A stretch of DNA of 64,000 nucleotides from JACDAN01 sp963802375. Its GTDB lineage: Bacteria > Actinomycetota > Thermoleophilia > Gaiellales > Gaiellaceae. Below are positions 15,550-23,964 of the stretch, in pieces. The stretch's first letter is position 1. Each line of letters begins with the position of its first letter. The stretch is from NCBI GenBank assembly GCA_963802375.1, contig CAWDIJ010000010.1, positions 992,001 to 1,056,000 of the forward strand. Direction: 5' to 3'. Under the pieces are notes generated by a model. That model worked only from the letters and a program-made list of their open reading frames with translations, had not been told where the DNA came from and did not search any database. A program made the position numbers and the translations under genes.

Positions 15550-15723
15550 CTACGTCGATCCCTGTTGGGGCCTCGGGTCTTGCTCACCGATACGAGCGTT
15601 GACCCCCAGGGCAAGGACCCTGGCTGCCTCCTCGACCGAGCAGCCGAACACCTCGGCAACCAAGCTGGCGGCCTTGCCGATCTGCGTGTCGGAGGGAGGC
15701 GCTACCACTTCCTCTTCACCCAT
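15550..15723 (-). CDS. 57-residue protein of unknown function
   Basis: Starts at the ATG at 15723 and ends at a TAG that abuts the ATG of the next minus-strand gene. The sequence is soluble, with a helix-rich core IGKAASLVAEVFGCSVEEAA followed by RVLALGVNARIGEQ, plausible as a small helical or ANTAR/UBA-like bundle, but no family is recognised. The support is the zero-base junction with its neighbour and the uninterrupted frame; no strong Shine-Dalgarno is seen. The following 150 bases up to fabI show nothing definite. Confidence 0.4.
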   Translation of the reverse strand: MGEEEVVAPPSDTQIGKAASLVAEVFGCSVEEAARVLALGVNARIGEQDPRPQQGST

Positions 15724-15874
15724 ACGCCATACCCGCCGCGAGCGTAGCGCTCGGCGACGCGCGCGGGGTGCTCATCTTCGCGCGTCGCTTTCGGCGAAGC
15801 GCTGAAGCGACATCCTCACATTCCTGGCCACGACCGCATGGTTGACACAGATCGGCTCGGCTACTGGGCCACGT

Positions 15875-16654
15875 CTACATGCCCATCGAGTGGTAGCCGC
15901 TGTCCACGTAGAGAGTCGTGGCCGTGACGTTGTCGGCCTCGTCGGATAGGAGGTAGGCGGCCGCGGCTCCGACGTCGTCGGAGTCGATCGGCCGGTGGAG
16001 CGGTGAACGCTCCTCGACGATCGACTCCATGGTCGGGAAGCCGGCAATCGAGCGGGCGGCGAGCGTCCGGACCGGCCCAGCCGAGATCGCGTTGACCCGG
16101 ATGTTCTTCTGGCCGAGGTCCCAGGCGAGGTACTGGACGGACGAGTCCAGCGCGGACTTGGCGACACCCATCACGTTGTAGTGGGGGACGGCACGCAGGC
16201 CGCCCAGGTACGTCATCGTCAGGATCGAGCCGCCGCCGGCCGCCTCCATCAGCGGCTCAGCCGCCCGCGACAGAGCGACGAGCGAGTAGGCGCTGACGTC
16301 GAGCGCCATCCAGAACCGGTCTCGGGGCGTGTCCGTGAAGCGCCCTTCGAGATCCTCGGCGGCCGCGAAGGCGACGGAGTGCACCAGGATGTCGAGCGCA
16401 CCGTCGAACGTCTCCCCCACCTCCCGCAGGACGCGGTCGACGTCCTCGTCCGAGCGGACGTCGCAGGAGGTGATCAACGGGCTCGAGACCGATTCCGCGA
16501 GCTCGCGGACGCTCTTCTCGATCCGCTCGCCCTGGTAGGTGAAGGCGAGCTGGGCGCCTTCCTCCGCGAGGCGCCGGCCGATCGCCCACGCGATCGAGCG
16601 CTTGTTCGCGACGCCGGTCACGAGCCCCCGCTTGCCCTCGAACCTCTCGGCCAC
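15875..16654 (-). CDS. fabI: Enoyl-[acyl-carrier-protein] reductase (NADH)
   Basis: 259-residue SDR-type enzyme that reduces trans-2-enoyl-ACP in the last step of each fatty-acid elongation cycle. N-terminal GLVTGVANKRSIAWAIGRRL is the FabI cofactor motif. The catalytic residues Y149, Y159 and K166 sit in MTYLGG and HYNVMGVAKSAL with the spacing of E. coli FabI (Tyr146/Tyr156/Lys163). NAISAGPVRTLAARSI follows. Divergent from the subtilase with only 17 bases between the start codons. Confidence 0.95.
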   Translation of the reverse strand: MAERFEGKRGLVTGVANKRSIAWAIGRRLAEEGAQLAFTYQGERIEKSVRELAESVSSPLITSCDVRSDEDVDRVLREVGETFDGALDILVHSVAFAAAEDLEGRFTDTPRDRFWMALDVSAYSLVALSRAAEPLMEAAGGGSILTMTYLGGLRAVPHYNVMGVAKSALDSSVQYLAWDLGQKNIRVNAISAGPVRTLAARSIAGFPTMESIVEERSPLHRPIDSDDVGAAAAYLLSDEADNVTATTLYVDSGYHSMGM

Positions 16655-16671
16655 AAGACGATCCTAAAGCT

Positions 16672-19600
16672 GTGGCTACCCTGTACGCCTTGCGCCGTCA
16701 GCTCGTGCTCATCGTTCCGATCGCGGCGCTTGCCCTCGCAGCATCGGCATCCGCCGCCCTCCGGCCCGTCGACCGCACCTTCGGCGACGTCACGGTGCCG
16801 CGGGTCACGAAGGGAACGCTCACGGTTCCGCGGGCGCAGCGCTCCGGCCAGGTCACGGTGATCGCGACGCTGAGGCTGCCGCCGCTCGCCGCCGCACGCG
16901 GGCCCGGGCTCTTCGCGACGCTTGGCCAGAGCAGGCTCGACACCGCGAGCGCCTCCTCTCGCGCGTATCTCGCACGAATCCACGCGGAGCAGGCCTCCGC
17001 CTCCCGAGCGATCCGCACAGCGATCCCCGGCGCGCAGCTCGGCTACCGGTTCCAGATGGTGCTCAACGGGATCACCGTGCACCTCCCTGTGCGCCGCCTC
17101 CCTCGGCTGCACGCACTCGGCTCGGTCGCCCGCGTCTATCCAAGCGTGCGGCACTACCTGAAGACGAACCGCAGCCCCGGCGTCATCGGCGCCACAGCCT
17201 TCACGGCCTCGAGCGGCGCGACGGGCGCCGGCGTGAAGGTCGCGGTCGTCGACGACGGGATCGACCAGACGAACCCCTCCTTCAGCGCGAGCGGGTTCGC
17301 GTACCCGGCGGGGTTCCCGAAGGGAAACCGCGCCTACACGACGCCGAAGGTGATCGTCGCGCGGAGCTTCATCCTCCGTGGGACGGGTGCGCGGAGCCAG
17401 TTGCCCGTCGATCCCCGAGCCTCCTTCCACGGGACGCACGTCGCAGGCATCGCCGCGGGTCGCGCCGGCACCGGCTCGCCCGGCGGGCGCGACCATCCGC
17501 CGACGACGGGGCTCAGCGGTGTGGCGCCGAACGCGTGGATCGGGAACTACCGCGTCTTCAACGTCCCGACCCCGGCTGGGCACATCTCGACGACGGGTCA
17601 GACCGTAGCGGCGTTCGAGCAGGCCGTCCGCGACGGGATGGACGTCATCAACTACTCGGGCGGCTCACCCGCCATCGATCCGCGCACGGACGCGATGATC
17701 GAGACGATCGCGAACGTGACCCGTGCCGGCGTGGTCGTCGTAGCTTCAGCCGGGAACGACCGTGACGACTTCGGCTTCGGCTCGACCGGCTCGCCGTCCA
17801 CGGCGCCCGAGGCGATCGGCGTGGCGGCAACCTCCAACACGCACGTGTTCGCTCCTGCGCTTGCTGTCACCGTGCCGACCGCGCCGGCGTCGGTGCGGCG
17901 CATCCCGTTCAAGCCCGACGCGCTCGGAGCACCCTCGGAGTGGGGCCAGTCCGACCGCTCGCTCGTGGACGTCACCGCGATCACCGGGACGAACGGCCAG
18001 CCCGTTCCGACCCAGGTCTGTGGAATCGGGCGAGACCCGAACGCCGGCACGAACCCGCTTCCCCGCGGCTCGCTGGCAGGCTCCTTCGCGCTGATCACCC
18101 GCGGGCACTGCACGTTCCTGTCGAAGGCGGTCCGCGCTGCCCAGGCGGGCGCCGCCGGGCTCCTCGTCATCGACAACCGCTTCGGCGAGGCGAACCCGAT
18201 CCCGCTGGTGCTGCCGGTCCGCTCCGGGATGATCTCGGACCTCGACGGTGCCGCGCTTCGCGCCTACCTCGCGACCCGCGGCGGCCGTGCGCCGATCCGG
18301 ATCGGCCCGGGGGTGACCGAGATCGAGACGGGCCGCAGCGGCATGATCACGAGCTTCTCGGCGGGCGGCCCGAGCGCCTTCGGCCATCAGCTCAAGCCGG
18401 ACGTCGCCGCGCCGGGCGGCGAGATCCTCTCCGCCACCCTTCGCCAGTACACCGGCGGCTCGCCGTTCGCGAACTTCGACGGGACGAGCATGTCGGCGCC
18501 GCATGTCACCGGCGCCGTCGCGCTCCTGACCCAGCGGCACCCGGACTGGTCGGTGCGCCAGATGAAGTCAGCGCTCATGTCCACCGCCGGCGCCGCGTGG
18601 GGAAACAGCGGGCGCACGCAGGAGGCGTCCGTGCTCCTCCAGGGTGCGGGCCTCGTGAACGTCGGAGCCGCCGACAGCCCGCTGATCTTCACCGAGCCGG
18701 GCTCGCTGTCCTTCGGCGACATGAACCTGCTCGCCGGCGTGACGTCGAAGCAGCTGCTCCTCTCAGTCAGGGACGCGGGCGGGGGTGCAGGAACGTGGAC
18801 GATGCAGCTCCAGCCGCAGTCGGCAAGCGCGGGAGCGACGCTCGAGCTCCCGCCCACCGTGACCGTCGCGCCGGGCGGCTCAGTCGACGTCCAGATCACG
18901 GCTCGCGCCGACAGCGCCGCGCCGAAGGGCGACAACTACGGATTCGTCGTGCTCCGCCGAGGCGCGACCGTTCGCCGCGTCCCCTACGCGTTCTTCGTCA
19001 CGCGGCCCGGCCTCCACTCGGTCACCGCCCGCCAGCTCCGCCGCGTCCAGGAGGGCAGCACGCGGACGGGTCAGTCCCTCGCGGACCTGTACCGCTTCCC
19101 GGCGGCGCCGTTCGGCCACTCGCCGGACTACGGCGTCGGCCCGGACATGCGCGAGGACGGCGGTGAGCGGCTGTACACGATCCGCGTGCGCAACCGGGTC
19201 GTGAACATCGGCGCCGCCGTGATCTCGTCGTCTGCGGGCGCCGCAATCGACCCCTTCTTCCTCGGCGCGAAGGACGAGAACGCCGTCCAGGGCTACGTCG
19301 GCACGCCGACGAACATCAACGGGTTGACCGTGGGCTACCGGCTTCCTATCGGAGCCGCGGGCGCCGTGTTCGCGCCGGCCGGGACGTACTACGTCTCCGT
19401 CGACTCGGGACGCGACGAGTTCACCGACGCGCGGCTCGCGGGCACCTACCGGCTCCGGTCGTGGGTGAACGATATGAACCCACCGCTCGTCCGGCTCCTG
19501 ACGACGCGGGTCAGCGCGGGCCGGCCGACGATCGCGATCCAGACGCTCGACCGCGGTGCCGGCGTCGATCCGTTCTCGCTGGTCCTGAACTATGGACGCG

Positions 19601-20079
19601 TGCTCGTCGGCGCCGCGGCGTACGACCCGTTCTCCGGCATCGCGCTCTTCCCGCTCCCGGCCGAGGCGCCGCAGATTCGCGCCGGACGGCTTCGCGCGAC
19701 GTTCCAGGCCGCGGACTACCAGGAGGCGAAGAACGCAGACGTGTTCGGGCGTGACCTGATGCCGAACACCCAGGTCCGCGAGACGCGTCTGCGCGTCGTA
19801 TCGGGCCCGACGCTCACCTGGCTCACACCGCTGCCGAGGACCTGCGTCGGTCGGACCGTGCCGCTGCTCGTCGTCGCCGGCCCGGCCGGAACCGCGCGAA
19901 CGGCGCGCTTCTTCGACGGCAAGCGGCAGATACGGGCGCTCCGGCGGAACACGGCCGGCCTCTACGGCACCAGCTGGCGGACCCGCGGTGCCAGGCGCGG
20001 GCTGCACACGCTCCGCGCGGTCGTGCAGATCGGCGGCAAGCGCGTCGAGGCGACGCGCGTCGTCCGCATTTGCCGGTAG
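16672..20079 (+). CDS. Secreted S8-family subtilisin-like serine protease with PA domain
   Basis: 1135 residues from a GTG. A signal peptide (about 1-29, LVLIVPIAALALAASASA) is followed by an inhibitor-like propeptide region. The catalytic triad is D194 (VAVVDDGID), H253 (FHGTHVAGIAAG) and S606 (DGTSMSAPHVTG), with the oxyanion Asn in ASAGND near 359. A PA domain (about 440-540, RGHCTFLSKAVRAAQAG) is inserted between His and Ser, as in large subtilases. The remaining 450 residues form beta-rich domains, ending in an Ig-like segment. Probable extracellular protease for nutrient proteins. It is probably leaderless or has a very short leader, because fabI begins 17 bases away on the other strand. 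Confidence 0.92.
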   Translation: MATLYALRRQLVLIVPIAALALAASASAALRPVDRTFGDVTVPRVTKGTLTVPRAQRSGQVTVIATLRLPPLAAARGPGLFATLGQSRLDTASASSRAYLARIHAEQASASRAIRTAIPGAQLGYRFQMVLNGITVHLPVRRLPRLHALGSVARVYPSVRHYLKTNRSPGVIGATAFTASSGATGAGVKVAVVDDGIDQTNPSFSASGFAYPAGFPKGNRAYTTPKVIVARSFILRGTGARSQLPVDPRASFHGTHVAGIAAGRAGTGSPGGRDHPPTTGLSGVAPNAWIGNYRVFNVPTPAGHISTTGQTVAAFEQAVRDGMDVINYSGGSPAIDPRTDAMIETIANVTRAGVVVVASAGNDRDDFGFGSTGSPSTAPEAIGVAATSNTHVFAPALAVTVPTAPASVRRIPFKPDALGAPSEWGQSDRSLVDVTAITGTNGQPVPTQVCGIGRDPNAGTNPLPRGSLAGSFALITRGHCTFLSKAVRAAQAGAAGLLVIDNRFGEANPIPLVLPVRSGMISDLDGAALRAYLATRGGRAPIRIGPGVTEIETGRSGMITSFSAGGPSAFGHQLKPDVAAPGGEILSATLRQYTGGSPFANFDGTSMSAPHVTGAVALLTQRHPDWSVRQMKSALMSTAGAAWGNSGRTQEASVLLQGAGLVNVGAADSPLIFTEPGSLSFGDMNLLAGVTSKQLLLSVRDAGGGAGTWTMQLQPQSASAGATLELPPTVTVAPGGSVDVQITARADSAAPKGDNYGFVVLRRGATVRRVPYAFFVTRPGLHSVTARQLRRVQEGSTRTGQSLADLYRFPAAPFGHSPDYGVGPDMREDGGERLYTIRVRNRVVNIGAAVISSSAGAAIDPFFLGAKDENAVQGYVGTPTNINGLTVGYRLPIGAAGAVFAPAGTYYVSVDSGRDEFTDARLAGTYRLRSWVNDMNPPLVRLLTTRVSAGRPTIAIQTLDRGAGVDPFSLVLNYGRVLVGAAAYDPFSGIALFPLPAEAPQIRAGRLRATFQAADYQEAKNADVFGRDLMPNTQVRETRLRVVSGPTLTWLTPLPRTCVGRTVPLLVVAGPAGTARTARFFDGKRQIRALRRNTAGLYGTSWRTRGARRGLHTLRAVVQIGGKRVEATRVVRICR

Positions 20080-20813
20080 CGGTCGTCACAGGCGGCAGCT
20101 CGGGAATCGGCGCCGCCGTCGCTCGACACCTCGCGGAGAAGGGCTGGCACTGCGTCCTCGTGGCCCGCAACGAGGAGCGGCTCGCGGCCGTCGCTGCCGA
20201 GATCGGCGGCGAGCACGAGGTCTGCGACGTTGGCGACCGAGAGGCCGTCGACCGTATGGCCACGGCGATCCGAGAGCGGCACCCGGCGATCAAGCTGCTC
20301 GTGAACAATGCGGGGATCTCGAGCCGGCGGAAAGGCTTCGTCGAGGCCGACCCTGAATGGATCGAGGAGGTCTTCCGGGTCAACCTGCTAGGGGCAGTCT
20401 GGTGCCTCCGGGCCTTTCTGCCGGCGCTGGAGGCAGACAAGCCCGCGCACGTCGTGAACATCGCGTCGGTCGCGGGGACAATCGCCACGCCGCCGGGGCT
20501 CTACTCGGCGACGAAGCACGCGCTGGTCGCGTTCTCGCGCTCGCTGGCCGCCTCGCCGCCGGCGGAGGGAATTCACGTCCACACGGTCAATCCCGGCTTC
20601 GTCGAGACACCGGGATTCCCGCAACGAGGCCGTCTGGGCAGCCGGCTCCTCGAGCGGGCGGTCGTGAGCCCGGAGTACGCGGCGCGACGGATCGTCGCGG
20701 CCGTCGAGCGCAACCGTCCCGAGATCTTCGTGCCCGGGTGGTACAGGGTTCCGGCCGTCGCCCAGGCGCTCGCGCCGGGTCTGGTGAGCCGCCTGCTGTC
20801 CCGCCGTCGGTAA
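20070..20813 (+). CDS. Short-chain dehydrogenase/reductase
   Basis: 247 residues; TTG start overlapping the protease stop by ten bases. Classical SDR: cofactor motif TGGSSGIG (7-14), NNAG at about 79-82, catalytic S143, Y155 and K159 in LYSATKHALVAFSR. The C-terminal part (PEIFVPGWYRVPAVAQAL) resembles membrane-associated SDRs that act on lipids or steroids. Substrate unknown. Tight coupling to the gene upstream probably reflects compact packing rather than shared function. Confidence 0.85.
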   Translation: MPVAVVTGGSSGIGAAVARHLAEKGWHCVLVARNEERLAAVAAEIGGEHEVCDVGDREAVDRMATAIRERHPAIKLLVNNAGISSRRKGFVEADPEWIEEVFRVNLLGAVWCLRAFLPALEADKPAHVVNIASVAGTIATPPGLYSATKHALVAFSRSLAASPPAEGIHVHTVNPGFVETPGFPQRGRLGSRLLERAVVSPEYAARRIVAAVERNRPEIFVPGWYRVPAVAQALAPGLVSRLLSRRR

Positions 20814-20822
20814 GTTGCCGCC

Positions 20823-21125
20823 GTGACCGTCGAGTTCCTCTACTGGGAGGGTTGCCCGTCCTACGACGAGGCACGCGAGCTGCTCGAGAGGGTCCTGCGC
20901 GAGCGCGGCCTCGACGCCGAGGTGGAGATCCGACACATCGCGACCCGTGAGGAGGCGGCCGAGCTGCGCTTTCCGGGCTCGCCGACCATCCGGGTCGACG
21001 GTCGCGACGTCGATCCTGCGGGTGCGGCCGAGCCGCCCTCGCTTAGCTGCCGGATCTACAACCTGCCCGACGGCCGCGTCTCGCCGATCCCATCCCGCGA
21101 ACAGCTCGAGGAGGCACTCGCATGA
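20823..21125 (+). CDS. Thioredoxin-fold protein
   Basis: 100 residues from a GTG. VEFLYWEGCPSYDEARELLE places a single cysteine where thioredoxins have CxxC (GCPSY), followed by a helix and EVEIRHIATREEAAELRFPG with SPTIRVDGRDVDP, the cis-proline strand of the fold. A family of such proteins is often labelled DF family or alkylmercury-lyase-like. Probable cytosolic redox protein of unknown partner. Its stop overlaps the ATG of the next thioredoxin-fold gene by four bases, so the pair is translationally coupled. Confidence 0.7.
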   Translation: MTVEFLYWEGCPSYDEARELLERVLRERGLDAEVEIRHIATREEAAELRFPGSPTIRVDGRDVDPAGAAEPPSLSCRIYNLPDGRVSPIPSREQLEEALA

Positions 21126-21649
21126 ACCTGCCCCTTTCCAACGAGGCACCGCCGTTCGACCTACCCGGCGTCGACGGTCGCAACCATTCGCTGGACGAGT
21201 ACGCCCACGCGCCGATCCTGGCCGTCGTCTGGTCGTGCAACCACTGCCCGTACGTGATCGCGTGGGAGGGCCGGATGAAGGCGCTCCAGGACGACTACGG
21301 CGACCGCGGCTTCCGACTGGTCGCCATCAACTCGAACGACGCGGAGAACTATCCGGCGGACTCGTTCGAGGCGATGCAGCGGCGGGCGCAGGAACAGGGG
21401 TTCAACTTCGACTACCTGTGGGACGAGGATCAGTCGATCGCGCGGCAGTACGGCCCCGAGCGGACGCCCGAGGTCTTCCTCTTCGACCGCAACCGCCGCC
21501 TCGTCTACCACGGAGCGATCGACGACAGCCGCGAGGAGGACGGAGTCAGCGAGCGCTACGTGCGCGATGCCATCGAGGCGCTCCTCGCCGGCCAGGATCC
21601 GCCGGTCAGCGAGACCCCGCCGGTGGGCTGCTCGGTCAAGTGGAAGTAG
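21122..21649 (+). CDS. Thioredoxin-like / AhpC-TSA family protein
   Basis: 175 residues. Begins with the redoxin strand pattern APPFDLPGVDGRNHSLDEY and AVVWSCNHCPYVIAWEGRM, where C39 and C42 form a CxxC centre. It continues with FRLVAINSNDAENYPADS and QYGPERTPEVFLFDRNRRLV, including the cis-Pro of thioredoxin folds. This is the CNHCP-type group of stand-alone peroxiredoxin-like proteins. Likely a cytosolic thiol oxidoreductase. Contrast with the TGA-containing redoxin at 2376, which has no cysteine. Confidence 0.85.
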   Translation: MNLPLSNEAPPFDLPGVDGRNHSLDEYAHAPILAVVWSCNHCPYVIAWEGRMKALQDDYGDRGFRLVAINSNDAENYPADSFEAMQRRAQEQGFNFDYLWDEDQSIARQYGPERTPEVFLFDRNRRLVYHGAIDDSREEDGVSERYVRDAIEALLAGQDPPVSETPPVGCSVKWK

Positions 21650-21673
21650 GCGGGCCTCCGAGCCAGGTGGTCC

Positions 21674-21839
21674 GGAGGGTTTGGCGGAATATCGCTCGTC
21701 GCCAGGGTGCGATGCTCGTTCCCAGGCAAGGACGCAGGGAGCGTTCGTATCCTTGCGATACGGGCGCGACTGAGGACGCAGTCCTGGGGGCGAGCAGCGC
21801 GGCCTGGCGGCACAGCCGCTATTTCGCCGAACCCTCCTA
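21674..21839. repeat. Inverted-repeat element between convergent genes (copy 1)
   Basis: Ends are inverted 21-base arms: GGAGGGTTTGGCGGAATATCG (21674-21694) and its near reverse complement at 21819-21839, matching at 18 of 21 positions. A second inner pair (CGCCAGG 21700-21706 with CCTGGCG 21805-21811) extends the pairing, so the 166 bases can fold into a long hairpin. It lies between the 3' ends of the thioredoxin-like gene and the tRNA nucleotidyltransferase gene. A shorter relative sits at 59280-59341. No open reading frame inside is convincing. Confidence 0.75.
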
Positions 21840-21932
21840 ATTCAGGCGCACCCGGCCTCCTCCCCACTGCGAGCGTAGCGGCGAGAGACGCGCACGTGGG
21901 AACGCCTTCGTGCCGGCTTCGTACCGGCGCGG

Positions 21933-22952
21933 CTAACCGCCGCGGCTGACGAGCTCGAGCGCCTCCTCGCGTGTCGTGATCGTCCCGGCGGCTCGCTCTT
22001 CCGCGATCCGCTCGAGCCACCGGCCGATCTCGGGGCCGGGTGGGAGCCCGAGCTCGTCGCCGCGGAGGAGCGGCTCTGCCGGATCGTTCTCGCGCGCCTC
22101 GGCGATCGCGCCGTCCAGCCCTGCATCGCCGCCGGCGAACCGTGCCGCCTCGTCCGCCCAGGGCTCCGTCGCGCGGCGAAAACGGTGGATCGCGCGCGGC
22201 GAGAGATCGGGCGGGAGCTCGGCGCGAAGCAGCTTGCCGGCGTAACGACGCAGCTCGTTCGACACGGGCAGCTGCCCGAGCCGGTCCCCGAAGACCGCGA
22301 CGAGTCGCATGTCGGGCGTCGTGTCCCCGAGCGACCGCAGCCGATCGAGCGAGCCGCCGAGCGGGGCGAGCAACCCGAGTTCTTCGAGCCGCTCGAACCC
22401 GGCCGGGCCGAGCCGGACGAGCTCGGCGAGGATCCGCTCGCCCGCGGGCTTGGTGACGAGGCCCGCATTCGCGCGGACGAGCCGCTCCGTCTCGGCATCG
22501 AGCCGGAAGCCGAGTTCCTCCTCGAGGCGGACCGCGCGCAGCAGCCGAAGCGGGTCGTCCCGGAAGATCCCCGGCGCGACCGCGCGAAGCGTCTTGCGCT
22601 CGAGGTCGCCGCGGCCGCCGAACGGATCCAGCGGCTCGCCGCCCGCCAACGGTCGCGCGATCGCGTTGATCGTGAAGTCGCGTGTCGCAAGATCTTCGTG
22701 AATCCCGCCCGGGAGCGGCGTGAAGTCCACCGTGCGCTCGTCCGGCAACGCGACGCGCCAGGCGCCGTGGCGCTCCGAGAGCGGGAACGGTGCGCCCTCC
22801 GAGCGCCGCGCGTAGCGGCGGGCCGCCGCCTCCGGCTCGCGGCAGGAGACGTCGAGGTCGACGAGGGGCCGGCCGAGCAGCTCGTCTCGCACGGCGCCGC
22901 CGACGATCCACGCCTCCTCGCCCGCGAGGATCTCCTGGGCGGCCTCAAGCAT
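21933..22952 (-). CDS. tRNA nucleotidyltransferase / poly(A) polymerase family protein
   Basis: 339 residues from the ATG at 22952. The class II nucleotidyltransferase head is clear: AWIVGGAVRDELLGRPLVDLDV with the metal-binding DxD (LVDLDV), then HEDLATRDFTINAIARPL (RDFTIN) and the primer-binding motif IFRDDPLRLLRAVRL. The C-terminal helical part carries a conserved-looking but HD-less body, shorter than actinobacterial CCA enzymes of about 480 residues. It could add CCA to tRNA 3' ends or act as a poly(A) polymerase. Start overlaps the alr stop by eight bases. Confidence 0.85.
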   Translation of the reverse strand: MLEAAQEILAGEEAWIVGGAVRDELLGRPLVDLDVSCREPEAAARRYARRSEGAPFPLSERHGAWRVALPDERTVDFTPLPGGIHEDLATRDFTINAIARPLAGGEPLDPFGGRGDLERKTLRAVAPGIFRDDPLRLLRAVRLEEELGFRLDAETERLVRANAGLVTKPAGERILAELVRLGPAGFERLEELGLLAPLGGSLDRLRSLGDTTPDMRLVAVFGDRLGQLPVSNELRRYAGKLLRAELPPDLSPRAIHRFRRATEPWADEAARFAGGDAGLDGAIAEARENDPAEPLLRGDELGLPPGPEIGRWLERIAEERAAGTITTREEALELVSRGG

Positions 22953-23964
22953 CGATCGCCGTCCTCCGAGCGCGCCTCGGGCCCGACTCGATCCGCGAGA
23001 CGATCTCGTAGTTGATCGTCTCTGCGACACGCGCGTGCTCCTCCGCGAGCACGCCGTCGCCGATCAGCGTCACCGGCGTGTTCGCCGGGACCGGCTCGTC
23101 GAGCCGGACGGCGATCGCGTCCATCGACACGGTTCCGACCACCGCGCAGCGCTTGCCCTCGACGACGACCTCCGTTCCGGTCATGTCTCGCCGGAACCCG
23201 TCCGCATAGCCGACCGGCACCACGCCGATCCAGGTGTCCCCTTCGGCGACGAACCGGCGGCCGTAGCCCGCGCTCTCCCCCGCCCGCAGCCGCCTGACCT
23301 GCGCGAGCCGGCTCTCCCAGCGGAGCACAGGCTCTAAGCCGTCGTCGGACGGCTCGCCGCCGAACGGCGAGAGCCCGTACAGCGCGATCCCGCACCGAGC
23401 GGCGTCGAACCGGGACTCGGGGATGCGCAGTGCCGCCGCGCTGTTCGCGGCGTGACGGATCAGGTGCGAGTGGTTCCTCGTCGCTTCCTCGAAGCGCGCG
23501 ATCTGCTCCAGCGCGAATGCCGGATCCGTGTCAGCAGTCGCGAGGTGCGTCATCAGCCCGACGACGTCACCAGTCGGCTCCGGCAGCTCGGAGAAGCCCC
23601 ACCGGCCCATCCCGGTGTCGAGCTTCAGATGGACCGGGACACCCTCCGGAACCGGCGCCTCCCAGACCGCGAGCTCGAGGTCGGCTTCCCTTGCGAGCGC
23701 GATCTCCCGCCCGGCGGAAGGGCCCATCACCAGGATCCGCTCGCTCGGGAACTCCGCTCTGAGCTCCAGCCCCTCGGCCACCGTTGCGACGCAGAGGCCT
23801 GTCGCTCCCTCGGCGAGCACCGCACCGGCGACGTCGACCGCCCCATGGCCGTACGCATCCGCCTTGACGACAGCCCACAGAGCCGAGCCGTCGAGGGCCT
23901 CGAGCAGCCTGCGGGCGTTCCGCCGCACGGCCCCCAGGTCGATCGTGATCTCCGACCTATGCAT
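22945..23964 (-). CDS. alr: Alanine racemase
   Basis: 339 residues, somewhat shorter than the usual 360-380. The PLP lysine is K34 in WAVVKADAYGHGAVDV. The second catalytic residue is the Tyr in the ESAGYGRRF segment; CGIALYGLSPFGG and VVGTVSMDAIAV follow. It makes D-alanine for peptidoglycan. It overlaps the NAD(P)HX repair gene upstream by eight bases and the tRNA nucleotidyltransferase downstream by eight, placing it in a tight minus-strand operon with acpS, which is the typical actinobacterial order. Confidence 0.95.
   Translation of the reverse strand: MHRSEITIDLGAVRRNARRLLEALDGSALWAVVKADAYGHGAVDVAGAVLAEGATGLCVATVAEGLELRAEFPSERILVMGPSAGREIALAREADLELAVWEAPVPEGVPVHLKLDTGMGRWGFSELPEPTGDVVGLMTHLATADTDPAFALEQIARFEEATRNHSHLIRHAANSAAALRIPESRFDAARCGIALYGLSPFGGEPSDDGLEPVLRWESRLAQVRRLRAGESAGYGRRFVAEGDTWIGVVPVGYADGFRRDMTGTEVVVEGKRCAVVGTVSMDAIAVRLDEPVPANTPVTLIGDGVLAEEHARVAETINYEIVSRIESGPRRARRTAIDA

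Noticed and set aside
16669..17583. Long minus-strand open frames opposite the subtilase
   Set aside because: They are Arg/Pro-rich mirror frames of a GC-rich gene and show no domain; the subtilase triad is on the plus strand.
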